Below, in pieces: positions 11,265 to 21,338 of a stretch of DNA of 64,000 bases (position 1 is the stretch's first letter; the number at the start of each line of letters is the position of its first letter). Source of the stretch: Bathymodiolus brooksi (lineage: Eukaryota; Mollusca; Bivalvia; Mytilida; Modiolidae); contig OY804582.1 in the NCBI GenBank assembly GCA_963680875.1, forward strand, positions 48,812,646-48,876,645. The letters are read 5' to 3'. The notes beneath the pieces were generated by a model. It worked only from the letters and a program-made list of their open reading frames with translations. It was not told where the DNA came from and did not search any database. Made by a program: the position numbers and the translations under genes.

Positions 11265-11700
11265 TTACTACTGGTATTGAAGCAGCTACTGAATCAATTG
11301 TTTGTAGTGGTTAAGTTGAAGTATTCTCCTCGAATGTTGTGCTGTCACCACCATGGCTGGGTTAACCGTTACGGAATATCTGTGTTACAAATGACCAGGA
11401 ATATGTTATGGTTGTTGTAATTACAATCCAGTCATTTTTTCATTCATGATTTTATTATTTGTAGCAATAGTAACACGACCGATATCACATATGAAACTGA
11501 AACTGCTTACCATTGCGGGTCACCAGAGTTCAACACTGGTGTTATGTAGGGTCCCTTTTGCTTGCTCTTTCGTTTTCTGTGTAATGTCATTGTTTGTTCT
11601 TTTTCTTTTGATCATTTCATTGTCCTTCCTTCTTCGTCTTACTGCTTCTGGATACCCCTTTGCTATCTTCAATCATTTCCTACGTTTATGCTCCTTCTTG
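11265..11700 (+). repeat. Mussel dispersed repeat, fuller copy
   Basis: It contains 'ttactactggtattgaagca', 'gtcaccaccatggctgggtt', 'taccgttacggaatatctgtg'-like sequence and the C/T-rich 3' part ending 'tttgctatcttcaatc', matching the order of 2801-3271. The two overlapping open frames in its pyrimidine-rich 3' part (11446-11703 and 11562-11822) are low-complexity hydrophobic translations and not proteins I can support. Confidence 0.6.
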
Positions 11701-11860
11701 TAATAGATGTTAAACAATTTTTGAATTATCCACCATTTTCAATGCATTTCTCTCACCTCATATCATTTTTCGAACAGTTGATTATTCTTCTGTTCTTGTG
11801 TACGTGTTTTAGATATTGTTGAACGTACGCGAATATAACCCATGCTGGACTTTTTGAAAA

Positions 11861-12874
11861 CTTCTGTCTAACAGCCTGGCTACGGTGATTATACTACTAA
11901 TCTATGCAAATAATAGGTATTTGACTCTTGACAATGTATCTTCAGAACTGACGAGTACATGAGCTTTTATGTATATTCTCGCAATACAAACATAGAACGA
12001 GCCGACTGCAAGTAATTACAAATAAGACAGCCATAGATGATAATTTAGAGAACTTGAAATAATGAAATATAAGCGTGAATCGATAGGACGTATGTCAATG
12101 CAAAAAAAAATGTAAGGTTATCAGAACGCACCTCATTAAAAAAACGTTAGAGAAAGCAGAAGAAAAAATATATAATGGAAAATCCAGAAACAATTGCAAA
12201 ACCTTACAAATTTTGGAGAACTGAGCTATCGTATTCATAAACAAGAACAGAGATGAAAGGGTACGTCTTTAATGTATTGGTGCATGTCCTAGTACAAATG
12301 ACATAATGGAAATAAGGTGCGTTAAATGTACCCGAAGCTTGCAGCTGTACGATTTTTAGACTTTCGAACTTTCTTGCCTTGGGGATAATAAGAGTATATA
12401 GGGTCGACACATGGAAGTTGATATTTATAAAAGATTTTTATGGCATTAATATGGACAGGAACAAGTTGAATAAAGGAACAAAGTGATGAAATAACAAAAT
12501 ATTTTTATTGAACATGAATATGCATGCAGAAAGTTAAAAAAGTAGGTGGTAATTGCGTGTCACGAGCGTCTTTGCGGAAAACAACAAGACCATACTTTAT
12601 CATAACAAATATCATAATTATCAAAATATGTATACTGTCATTTAAAGCATCTCTGATTCTTTCTATTTATTGAAAGCGACGTTTATTTCTTTGCTTAATA
12701 GCTGTCATGGTAACTTCAAAATCCTGTCAGTTATTTGTCCGAATATATTTTGACTTATTTATAAATGCGGTTTTATAATTTGAACTTTATTTTTTTCTTA
12801 TCGACAAGCTAGTGCTATATGATTTTGAAGTTGCTTGCTCCATATCTATTATATCCCTTATCACATCGTTGGTG
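11861..12874. other. No gene seen; AT-rich intergenic DNA
   Basis: An AT-rich stretch with only short frames. A 68-residue minus-strand frame (12410-12204) is kept in longer form in copy B (51020-50694), but it has no recognisable motif. Copy A lacks about 290 bases here that copy B carries at 50437-50725. The 12600-12790 part is similar to 32980-33190, so this is part of the older duplication too. Confidence 0.4.
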
Positions 12875-13085
12875 CAATTATTAGCGAGCTCGACCCGAGT
12901 GATGTATATCGTGGGTTCGAGTCGGGGGTGGGTCAAACCAATGGCTAGAAATTGGTATTTGCTGCTACTAGGCTAAGTACACACTTTTAAGGAGAAAAAG
13001 GAAACTTGTGTCGCGGAATTATGATAATGTGACTTATATTCACACAGATTCTTGCTTCAATGAGCAACCACAATAATAATTAAAC
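12875..13085 (+). mobile_element. tRNA-derived SINE (family 2)
   Basis: A B box 'ggttcgagtc' (12914-12923) is followed by 'gggtcaaaccaatggctaga', 'attggtatttgctgct', 'aagtacacacttttaaggag' and an 'aataatgtgtccgg'-type segment. I recall this order from a bivalve SINE. Copy A lacks 'tccgggtg' that copy B keeps. There is no clear poly(A) tail; the element ends near an 'aataataattaaac' stretch. Confidence 0.7.
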
Positions 13086-13239
13086 AAATCGTGTTCGCTT
13101 AGTAAAAACGACCATCATCATCAGCTCAACGAACCGCAACCTATCTCGCCGATGTATTGCTGAACAATTGCTCATTTTCACATTAAATAACAACCACTCT
13201 CTCACTGCCCTACTACATACCGCCAGGATATAAACATCT

Positions 13240-15557
13240 GTAGCCCTTTTCACAAAAGTAAGTATAATCCTAACTTTTTCACTTAAGATTATCGTACGAC
13301 CAATTTTAATCTTACGACTAAAATTACGCTTACGATAAAAAATCCTTCCTTAGGTGTACTCGATGCAACATTATGAGATAAATTTTGACGATGACTTGCG
13401 ACAGGTCAATGGTTTTCTCCGGGTACTCCAGTTTTCTCCACAAATAAAACTGACCGATATATTGCTGAAAGGGGCGTTAAACACCATAAACAATATTCTT
13501 TGGCAACCTAGTTTCATTTTCATCGCAGAATGTCTTTGTATTGCTTTCAGTATTATCTGAACTACGATTTCTATGAAAACCTTGTTAGAAAGACCAAAGA
13601 GGTAACTTTATCACAGACAGTCACAGAGAATATACACAAACTAAGTTATTGAATCAGACTAACGAATAACATTTAAAAAAAATCTAGAAATGCGAAAGTC
13701 TACATGTTTCTGAGGTTCAAGCAAAACATTTTTTCTTAATAGAAATATTCTATAAAACATCCCCGGCACTAATTTATTAGCTGATTTTATGCTATGATGT
13801 GTTTGTAGGTTTATATAGAATTGTATTGTTATATATGAATCGGTCACCAATAACTGCACAAAATATGAACAGGTATGATTTTTGTATAGAGGAACATTTA
13901 TAATGCATGTAGATTAAAATGATATATGATAATTATCATTACTTGAAGTTATTTGTCATCATCCACGCGTGGTCACTTTTGGTAGAAGCATTTATTAAGG
14001 GAGTGCATTTGGAGTTTGAAAGAAACCTATTCATATATATTATCCATGCTGGATAAATCATTTCATCGTTGTGTTTCAGCAAAATATTTACACTCACATC
14101 GTATTTCTTTTACGTCCGTTTTTCAAACATATCCCCTCTCCTCAAAAAAATATGCAAACGCTGATTCTCTACTATTAAAGGAATAGTTACTTGCCAATTA
14201 AATGTAAGTTGTTTTTATTAATCTTAATATTAGCATCTGGTAGTTTATAAGATGTTCTACATATTAGCAGAAAGGCAGTGGCTCTGTTTACAACTGAAAG
14301 TTTTGTATGATTAGGCATCCAAATCATTTTCTTAATTCTATTAGAAAGTGCTAAGAATAGCTTAAAATAGTTCTGACAATAAATTTTGTTTAGGTAACAT
14401 TCCATCTTTATTCAAATTCAAGTCATGGGTACCGCATCTTTCTGGATCCAATAATAATAATAATGTTGTCGAATCATTAAAGATTTTTACTAAAAGTTTA
14501 CAGGAAGTAGAAATATATGCTTAGTATATTTTTGTATTAAACATTATTAATGAGCTTGATATTAGTGGTGATTTCGTAAATACATATATAACCAATTTAA
14601 CAAATTTAAAGTAAATTACACGATATTCTATGATTTAACAATATGTGTCCATGTAGTAAGATAGAAACGTACATGTATGAAATTAACATTAAAGGAAAGC
14701 TTTAATATGTTACTGATATAATTTATCCCGATGTTTCTCAGATAACCCAAGTTAGATGTGTTTATCATCGATCAATCATGAAGACTGAATACATATCCCT
14801 GTTATATATTAATTTAACAGAAGAATGTAAACATGTATTACCAAGAGTGTCGATGATCATCGAAGTTAATAAATTGTATTACAAATACAAAAGCAATAAT
14901 GAAACGATATTTTTACATCCAGAAATTCCCAGTCCTATAACGGGTTTTCATACAACATCTTAGCATTAACAACAAAAAGCATAGGAAAAGAAAAATCCAT
15001 CCCATGTTGTCAAGTAGTCTTTTCGATTGTCGACCGTTCCCAATTTTGAAATCTAAAATAAAAAGAATTATACTCACTTTTTTGTCAGATGATATGTAAA
15101 CAATACACTTTGTTGCATTGAAAATGTATATGTACGGAATATATCGTTATTAACTATGTTATTAGGCACGCCAAAGAGGAGTTAACAACAATATTATGTG
15201 TAGCGTCTGTTTGTATTAAACCAGATTTATTTCAATAAACATTTATCAATATGTGTAATAAGGTTTGTCATACGGTCAGAGAAAATGCGCTAACGGTGAA
15301 TGGTTCTCTTATTTTTAAACCGAAGCGCGAATCCATCGTCCATCTTTTTTGTTCTTTTTTTTACTTACGATAAAAGATAAGACAAATATTTCTCATACGT
15401 TCGACATTTTACACTTACGACAGGGTAGTTTTACACGTAAAGTTAGGACAAATTTTACACTTAAGATTATCGTAAGTATGTTTGTGAAACTCTTTATGAT
15501 CTTAGTTTTACACTTACGACAATTTTTCATCGTAAGAATTTTTGTGAAAAGGGCTAC
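13240..15557. mobile_element. 2.3-kb terminal-inverted-repeat element, non-autonomous
   Basis: GTAGCCCTTTTCACAAAA at 13240-13257 is repeated inverted at the right end (15540-15557). If the outer TA is counted as a target duplication, the ends fit a TA-inserting DNA transposon. Beneath each end are repeated 'cttacgac' and 'cttaagattatcgta' motifs, which are themselves part of longer inverted sequence. The interior has no transposase, only a SINE-like insertion at 13354-13495 and short frames whose differences from copy B are not protein-like. Copy B is 51854-54225. Confidence 0.65.
13354..13495 (+). mobile_element. SINE 3' part nested in the TIR element
   Basis: 'ggtcaatggttttctccggg', 'aaataaaactgaccgatata' and 'gaaaggggcgttaaacacca' match the 3' half of SINE family 1. 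The tRNA-related half is missing. The 68-codon open frame over it is a by-product. Confidence 0.6.
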
Positions 15558-16385
15558 TGACTGATTGTGTCTTCATGTTCTGATTCTTCTACGTAGACAT
15601 CCTGTTGTTCTTTTAGATGTTCACCTTCAAAACACTTAAGTTCATCAAACAGGAATACAACTTATATACTACAAACATATCTGACTGTTAGCGCATCATG
15701 TTCACCTTCATCGCAGATAGAACAAAGAGTGTTACACTCCAATGTACTGTTTGAACGCTAGTCCAATGCGTCTCTGATGTATTTCAATTACAATATACCG
15801 TTTCTGACCTATATCAAAGACACACCAAAGAGAGCAACGTCATCCGGGACAAGATTGTCTACGAGTGATAGCCTGCTATTTTGATCCAGCATAAACAGGC
15901 TGACAACAACCTGTCTCACAGAGATCTAGCAACACTAGGAGATAAAGAAAGCAAATATCAAATGAGCTATTTTATTTTAGAAAGATTGTTGTATTACTCG
16001 ACACAAACGATTGGTTCCCTCGTAAACACCGCCATTCAATATTAATATGGTTCTTACATGGGTGAAGAAGCAAAGATGGGATTATTTTCTTCAGGTTTTA
16101 ATTCCTTATTCCATTTTAAAGGGTCAATATCAGATATTTCTGACAATAACATTTGACACTTAAAATTAACCATTTGATTTTAATTGGCTATATTGTCTAT
16201 TACCTCTGTTTTCGTGGCTTCCAAAGACTTTTATATTATTTGGCTTTTTAACTTTGGGCGTACTTTATGAAGGTTATTCCAGAAACGTGTCACGCGCACT
16301 GAGTTAGATATCTGCGTATTTATTTTAAACCTACTACATTATTGGATGTCGTAGCCCTAATTCTTTTATATCAATGAACAAAATC
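15558..16385. other. No gene seen
   Basis: This stretch between the TIR element and the tandem repeat holds no frame or repeat that I can assign. It is kept in copy B with small indels. Confidence 0.4.
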
Positions 16386-16735
16386 AATTCATTTTTACAC
16401 ATTTAGCAAAATCTGTTTCCAGAGTCATTTTGCTTATCACAGACCATTCAATTCTTTTGTTTAATGGTTCTACACGTGTCTGATTTGAAATGGGTAACTT
16501 GGTTAATAACTTCTCCATATAAATATGGATGACAATTACATGCGCATTATTATAAATTAACAATTAGCAATTATCTTTTTACATTTAGCAAAATCTGCCC
16601 CAAAGAAACATTTGCTTATCATAGCCCATTCAATTATTTTTTCAATGATTTCACACGTGACATATTGAAAATGGTTAACTTGGTTAATATTGTTTCCATA
16701 TGAATATGGATGGAATTAACATGCATAATTGTATG
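16386..16735. repeat. Two-unit tandem repeat, 182-bp period
   Basis: 'acatttagcaaaatctg' occurs at about 16399 and 16581. It is followed in each unit by 'ttgcttatca', 'cccattcaatt', 'acacgtg', 'ggttaacttggttaata' and 'ccatat.aatatggatg'. The units have diverged substantially. Copy B has the same pair at 55054-55402. The unit length is satellite-like, but two units alone do not make a satellite array. Confidence 0.7.
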
Positions 16736-17514
16736 CATACATAAGGTCTTTATAGTAGTAGTAGCATCTAGTGGAAGTTTAGAAAAAAATAATTAAAGCA
16801 AATCGGCAAAAATGTGTTCCATAAAAAATATAGTCGAACATGACATTTCATTTGCTTAATTAGTAAGAAAGGATATGCGTGTACATGAACATCACTCGCG
16901 GTTTTTTGATTGTGTCCGAGTTGCTCATCTTGTTATTATTTTTGTGTGTGTGATGTCCTATTAGGTGTGAGAGTTCCGTGTTGTGAAGTCCGTTGCGATT
17001 CCACATAAAGTGTTCGGTACATCTTTGCATGTAGTTTGTGGTAGTTTCTTATTTACGTTAGTTGTGATTATTTTGCGGATAGTGGTGCCCAACACACATT
17101 GTGTTTTGTTGTTGTTTTGTTTGTCTTCAGCTTGTGTATTCTATGCTGCCAGTTTCTCTTGATTGTCCATTCGGTATTTTGTAACGTTTATGTACAATTA
17201 TGCACAAAGAAAAGTAAAGGAACAGCTTTTTTTATTAATTTTTTGCATATTTTGTTATTTTGCTTCATAAACAATCACGTGTATGTCACTTTCCTATTAA
17301 TACCGTGAATTTGAAATATGTCAATTTACGTCCTTACATATTTAAAGTCGGATGCAAATTTCTTATGTACAGAAGGTGTGTGTATGTTGTATTTGTTTTT
17401 CTTTTATTTCATTTAAGAATTGAATGCATTTTTTGTAGTTTTATTACCGTGTTAAAACGTGGACTGAAGCACATTTTGTATGAAGCTACAAACAATGCAT
17501 TGAATTCTAATAAT
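16736..17514. other. No gene seen; possible LINE 3' UTR and flank
   Basis: This stretch lies downstream (minus-strand sense) of a LINE C-terminal fragment and may include its 3' UTR, but I see no clear tail. Plus-strand frames at 17099-17308 and 17260-17622 are T-rich hydrophobic translations with no recognisable domain. The second is not intact in copy B, which argues against coding. Confidence 0.35.
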
Positions 17515-17616
17515 TGGCCATGCACGAGTCCTCTCCATTGTGATCTGTCTTGCAGTTGGCTGGTTGCCTCTGCCCATGTGTTGAATCCTAGCTGTTTCCT
17601 TTCTTTTTCTACCGAT
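17515..17616 (-). pseudogene. LINE RT C-terminal fragment
   Basis: The minus strand encodes 'SVEKERKQLGFNTWAEATSQ' then 'LQDRSQWRGLVHGQ', matching the end of many LINE endonuclease-RT proteins (W ... A.DR..WR..V). Only about 34 residues are present. The fragment abuts the point where the Gypsy RT stops, with the same reading direction. Confidence 0.6.
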
Positions 17617-17620
17617 CTCT

Positions 17621-18457
17621 AAACATATCTAAACAGGAGATGAAGGTAGTTCCGAGTAGCTGGTCAATACATGATGCAATGCGAGGCAACGGAAACGCAT
17701 CTTTATGGGTTACAGAGTTAAGTTTTCTATACTCCATACAATAGCGAATTTGTCCGTCCTTCTTCATGCAGATTACAGCCCATTCCGATGAGGAAGGTTT
17801 TAATTATTTTCTTTTCCAATAAGTCCATCACATACAGTTTTTCTTCTTCCTCAAACCCAAAACGGTGTCCTTCTTAGTCTTTCCTTTATTGGTGTAGCAT
17901 TACCTGTATCCATACGGTATGTCTGTGAAGTGATCAATATCCATGTCATCAACTGAAAAGGTACCTTGGAACTTTATTAATCATTTTGTCCCTTGAATTT
18001 CTTGTTCTTTTGACAAGTGCTTTTTAGATCTTTCCAGTAAATCGGTCAAGTGTGATGGTACATCACATGGTTCCTCGGTTTCAGTCTGGTTTAGCTGTCT
18101 TATTTGCACTTCATTCCTATCTGCAGTAGTCTCCTCTATGTCATCACATTCTGTGTTGATTGTTTCTTCGACTTCAATTCCTACTACAAGATCACTACCT
18201 TTCTTCAGTGATATGAACTCGTTTGTAGCATTATTGAAGACTACTGGTATTTCAGCCTTATTAGGTACAACCACGTAAGGTATTGTGATTCCTTTCAAGT
18301 CTGGGAATGGTTGAAAACAAACATCAGTGTCAAAGTCATTTTCAAGTTTCACTGTACATTGAATTGTGGACATCGGAGGGACAGTGATTCGCTTATTTAA
18401 TTGTATTCGAGACACTTTGATGTCCTTATCTCCAGCTTTAGCAAACTTTGCGACCAA
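17621..18457 (-). pseudogene. Gypsy pol: protease-RT linker and N-terminal RT, truncated
   Basis: The linker frame 18457-17981 ends with 'DVPSHLTDLLERSKKHLSKEQ', the usual sequence before Gypsy RT. The RT fingers follow in other frames (about 17850-17621) and stop at 'CLDMF', the motif A position that is LDL.SGYW in active elements. The rest of RT, RNase H, integrase and the 3' LTR are missing. In copy B the same RT start is one open frame, but here it is frameshifted near 17800. The element is dead. Confidence 0.8.
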
Positions 18458-18508
18458 CTTCTGATTTCCTATTCTAATTGTAATTATATCTAAGTCAATG
18501 ATCGCATG

Positions 18509-19000
18509 TTAAAGATGCAACAAATCTAGACCAATAATGACTGGATCTGTAGTATTAGCCACAATGAGCCTCCATTTTGTTTCTGTGTTCCCAATTTTGT
18601 AACTGGCTATGTCCCCTGATACAGACTTTATGCAAGTAGTGTTCCCTGCCCCTTTCAGCGGAAAAAACCGTGCGCAGCCAACTGGTAATTTCAAGTTCTT
18701 GAAACAATCTTCACTTACAATTGCAATTTGAGCCCCAGTATCGACGATTCCATCAATCTTGCGTCCGTTTATGGAGATAGGCAGAACAAGATTGATTCCA
18801 TCATTTTTATTGGTCCTTGAGATTTCTTTCACTTGGAACATACCAGAATCATGTTCATTTTGTTTTGACTTGTCCTTGTTCTCCATTACGTCTGAAGAGG
18901 GTTCATTGCTGGAGCCAGTGGAACCGGCTCTTTGTAACAGGTTATCCTGCCTTGACTGCAGGACATTACTAGAATATTTTACATTAGTTGAGTCTTCCAA
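18509..19000 (-). pseudogene. Gypsy retropepsin region
   Basis: The minus-strand frame contains 'LPISINGRKIDGIVDTGAQI', with the D-T-G-A active-site loop of an aspartic protease, followed by 'AIVSEDCFKNL' and a flap-like region, and ending 'VIIGLDLLHL'. The latter is the conserved IIG-D/L second motif of retropepsins. Upstream is a charged, low-complexity segment. The active-site triad is intact here, but the gag-pol frame is broken on both sides. Confidence 0.85.
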
Positions 19001-19059
19001 TTTCCTAGTTGTACTAAAGCCCCCTGATTGCTGATAAATCGGCCGCAGGGCTACTTCCC

Positions 19060-20790
19060 TGACCCTTGATCGCTTAAAGGGTTAGTTCGATTTGGCGATT
19101 TTGATTTTTTATTTGGACATTGATTGCTATAATGTCCCACTTCTGGACATGAGAAACATCTGACCTCCTACTAGGTGACGGTGTCCTTGACCTACTTCTT
19201 CCGTAGTATTGATTCCGTGACACTAGACTCAACATCTTGGATGTGTCTTTTTGCATATTTGAAACGTCATTCTCAGTTTTTTTCAAGTCGATCTTCAAAC
19301 ATTTCCTGAGTCGGGTATATAAACGGTTTCTTACTTAATATCCTCACTGTGGGAGTCCCTGAGTCGCTGTCTGACGATTCGTCACTTTCAAAATTAGCAT
19401 GTTGTACTTTCCGTATGTGTGGCTTAGCATGCCCAAATAATACTTTCTGATTATATATGGCGCTCTTTACGTATTATAGCGCTTGATCGATTCTGGATGG
19501 ATTTTCATCCATAGCAGCTAATCCTGCTTTTTGTCATTGCAACCTTTCAAGAAAGCATCAACAGCCATCAATTCAACAATATCTTCAGTGGCTTCGCTGT
19601 ACCCATCGGTAGCCATTTCTTGCACTCTCTCAGTAAGCTCTTCTATTGACTCTTCTACATTTTGCTTTACATTCTGAAGCTGCTTCCTGATTGAATGTGG
19701 AAGATCTTTACTACCAAGCCGTTGGAACATTTTTCCATCATTAACTTAAAATCCTTTTGTATTGATTGAGGACGCGTACTGAAAAACTTCAAAGCTTTCC
19801 CTCGCAAGCATAGAAGAAAATTGTCAAGTTTTTGGGCATCTGTCCATTCAAAGCGCAAGGCAGTATGCGTAAATTGCAGGTGGTATGATTTCCAATCCCC
19901 ACTTCCATCATAATTCGACAACTTTGAGAAATGAGGTTGTGCGACCGACATCTTGTTACTACTGGATTTAACACTCTTGGTTGTTTTCTTAATTTGTTCG
20001 CTTCTCTGTGTTGTTTCTGAAAGATTATCATCAGACACTTTTTTGCTATGTGTTTCTTCTTCTGACATATGACCTTTTTCTCTTGGCCCATGAATATTTT
20101 TGTGTGCAAATTGGTCTATCATTTTTGTTGTTTTGACATGTTGAATTTCTTCTTCTAACTGTTTTATTCTCTTATTGTGAGATAACAATTGTTTTGCTTG
20201 AGCTTTTGCAGTTGCATCTGCCTTTTCAATGTAATTTGAATGCGCATCTACCTTTTGCATCAATTGTTCCCGTTCCGTTTTCAATTCATACATTTTCCCA
20301 TCTAATTTACTAATTTGTCCCTGATAGTGTTCGTTCTGTCTATGCAGCTCCTCTTCCCTTTATGGTTGGTATTTGGCTCTTGAGTCCTTAAAGCCTCTGT
20401 CAATCTAGATATACTCTCTTCTCCTTCACGAAGCTTATCAGCCAACAACTCATTTTGACTTGTAATTGCTGTCAATTCACTTTGTAAAGTGTCTATATTA
20501 TTTTACCTTTCTAAGCTCCATGGTATTGGTCGCATCAGCTTGCTTAATAATCAGTACCTCTGTTTTGTACTTCTCCAAGATCTGTTTCGTGTTATCCTCC
20601 CTCACAGATTCTGTTTCATCTATCTCAAAGGTTATTCTACCACTCATCACTAGTGGGTCCCAGATATGAGACGGTACCCCCCCCCCCCCCCCCCCCCATC
20701 TATCAACTTAAGTGATTATAAATTCAGAGCAGCCTTTGACCTGTCTTTAATAATCATTCCTGATCTTTTTTCTCCTCTATCTGTGATGCT
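19060..20790 (-). pseudogene. Gypsy gag: coiled coil, capsid-like domain, zinc knuckle
   Basis: In minus-strand order: a coiled-coil stretch (20293 onward, 'KTEREQLMQKVDAHSNYI'), a capsid-like region ('YDGSGDWKSYHLQFTHTALR', 'FLLCLRGKALKFF'), 'ELTERVQEMATDGYSEA' with 'VDAFLKGC', an arginine/serine segment, and a CCHC zinc knuckle 'CFSCPEVGHYSNQC' at 19158-19117 in a different frame. Copy A has lost about 90 bases at 20788 that encode the N-terminus kept in copy B, and it carries a 21-C run at 20677-20697 as well as extra sequence at 19315-19370. It is not translatable as one protein. Confidence 0.8.
20677..20697. repeat. Poly-C run of 21
   Basis: Twenty-one consecutive C lie inside the gag remnant. 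Copy B has only four C at the same place (ggtacccc then atctatc). Confidence 0.95.
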
Positions 20791-20841
20791 ATATATTTTT
20801 AATTTTAGACTAATTTTAACTTAAACCAATAAACTAAGTGT

Positions 20842-21125
20842 TAGGCAAGAGCTAACCTGCAGAACAATTTTCGTAGCTTTAATTCCGAATAATCGTCAAG
20901 CAATGGAGACCTGCAAAGCAATTCCCCAAACTGTAGTTCAAAATTGCTAAGCAACGTGAACCTGCAAAACAATTTTACTAACTTGATTAAATAAAATGTC
21001 GAGCAAGGGTAACCTGCACGACTTTCATTCCCTAAATTTAATTGTTTGTTATTACTAAACTTTATTCATAACTTGATTAAATAAAATGTCGCATAAGGGT
21101 AACCTGCACGACTTTCATTCACTGA
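20842..21125 (-). repeat. Gypsy leader minisatellite, about 52-bp units
   Basis: A core 'gcaa....aacctgca..aca' recurs with 'acctgc' starting at 20855, 20909, 20960, 21012 and 21102, giving spacings of 54, 51, 52 and 90. The last two units extend to a 90-base repeat that includes 'aacttgattaaataaaatgt'. The array lies between the primer-binding site and gag. On the sense (minus) strand each unit carries a T-rich run followed by GCAGGTT. Confidence 0.8.
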
Positions 21126-21318
21126 ATTTAATTGTTTGTTATTCAGATTAATAGAATATGCCATCAATTTACAACTGACAACAAATTATTCATGTTTTCT
21201 CTTTTTTTTTTACTTGTAACTCTGAACTGTTTTCCTTCTGAAAATCAAAGTTAAAGTATTGCTTAATTCTAAGTCAAAATGTAGCAACTTGAACAACATT
21301 TCAATCTAAAGACTTGGC

Positions 21319-21336
21319 CAGTCCTCAAGGTAACCA
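21319..21336 (-). promoter_or_regulatory. Probable Gypsy primer-binding site
   Basis: On the minus strand the putative LTR end '...ACA' (at 21339) is followed after two bases by TGGTTACCTTGAGGACTG, which begins with TGG as tRNA-CCA primer sites do. Copy B keeps the place with one change (TGGTTGCC...). The tRNA was not identified. Confidence 0.5.
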
Positions 21337-21338
21337 AT

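Larger units (their letters stand above)
5750..11860. repeat. Old repeat block P1
   Basis: A mosaic of sub-blocks that recur elsewhere. The 'cattgcaattgtaatcagac' block at 5760-6330 recurs at 7180-7650 and 38150-38600. The 7970-8530 block recurs at 22440-23000 and 39250-39660. 'ttcaataaaatact' near 9518 recurs near 23319. 'acaaataaataatgacgtat' near 10537 recurs near 24741 and 31927. The 'cctacgtagacagtgataat' segment (10764) recurs near 24964 and 32144, and the segment near 11060 near 25205 and 32445. Order is kept between copies, so these are paralogous units and not independent insertions. No coding region is supported. Confidence 0.7.

Noticed and set aside
11446..11822. Two overlapping 85-86-codon frames with membrane-like translations, also open in copy B
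   Set aside because: They fall in the pyrimidine-rich part of the mussel dispersed repeat, which produces hydrophobic translations by composition.
14187..14405. A 72-residue minus-strand frame conserved in copy B (52841-53059)
   Set aside because: The two copies differ at six bases and all six change the amino acid. A protein under selection would show mostly silent changes. It is probably non-coding.
17260..17622. A 120-codon plus-strand frame
   Set aside because: It overlaps the LINE fragment on the other strand, is T-rich and hydrophobic without any domain, and is not intact in copy B.
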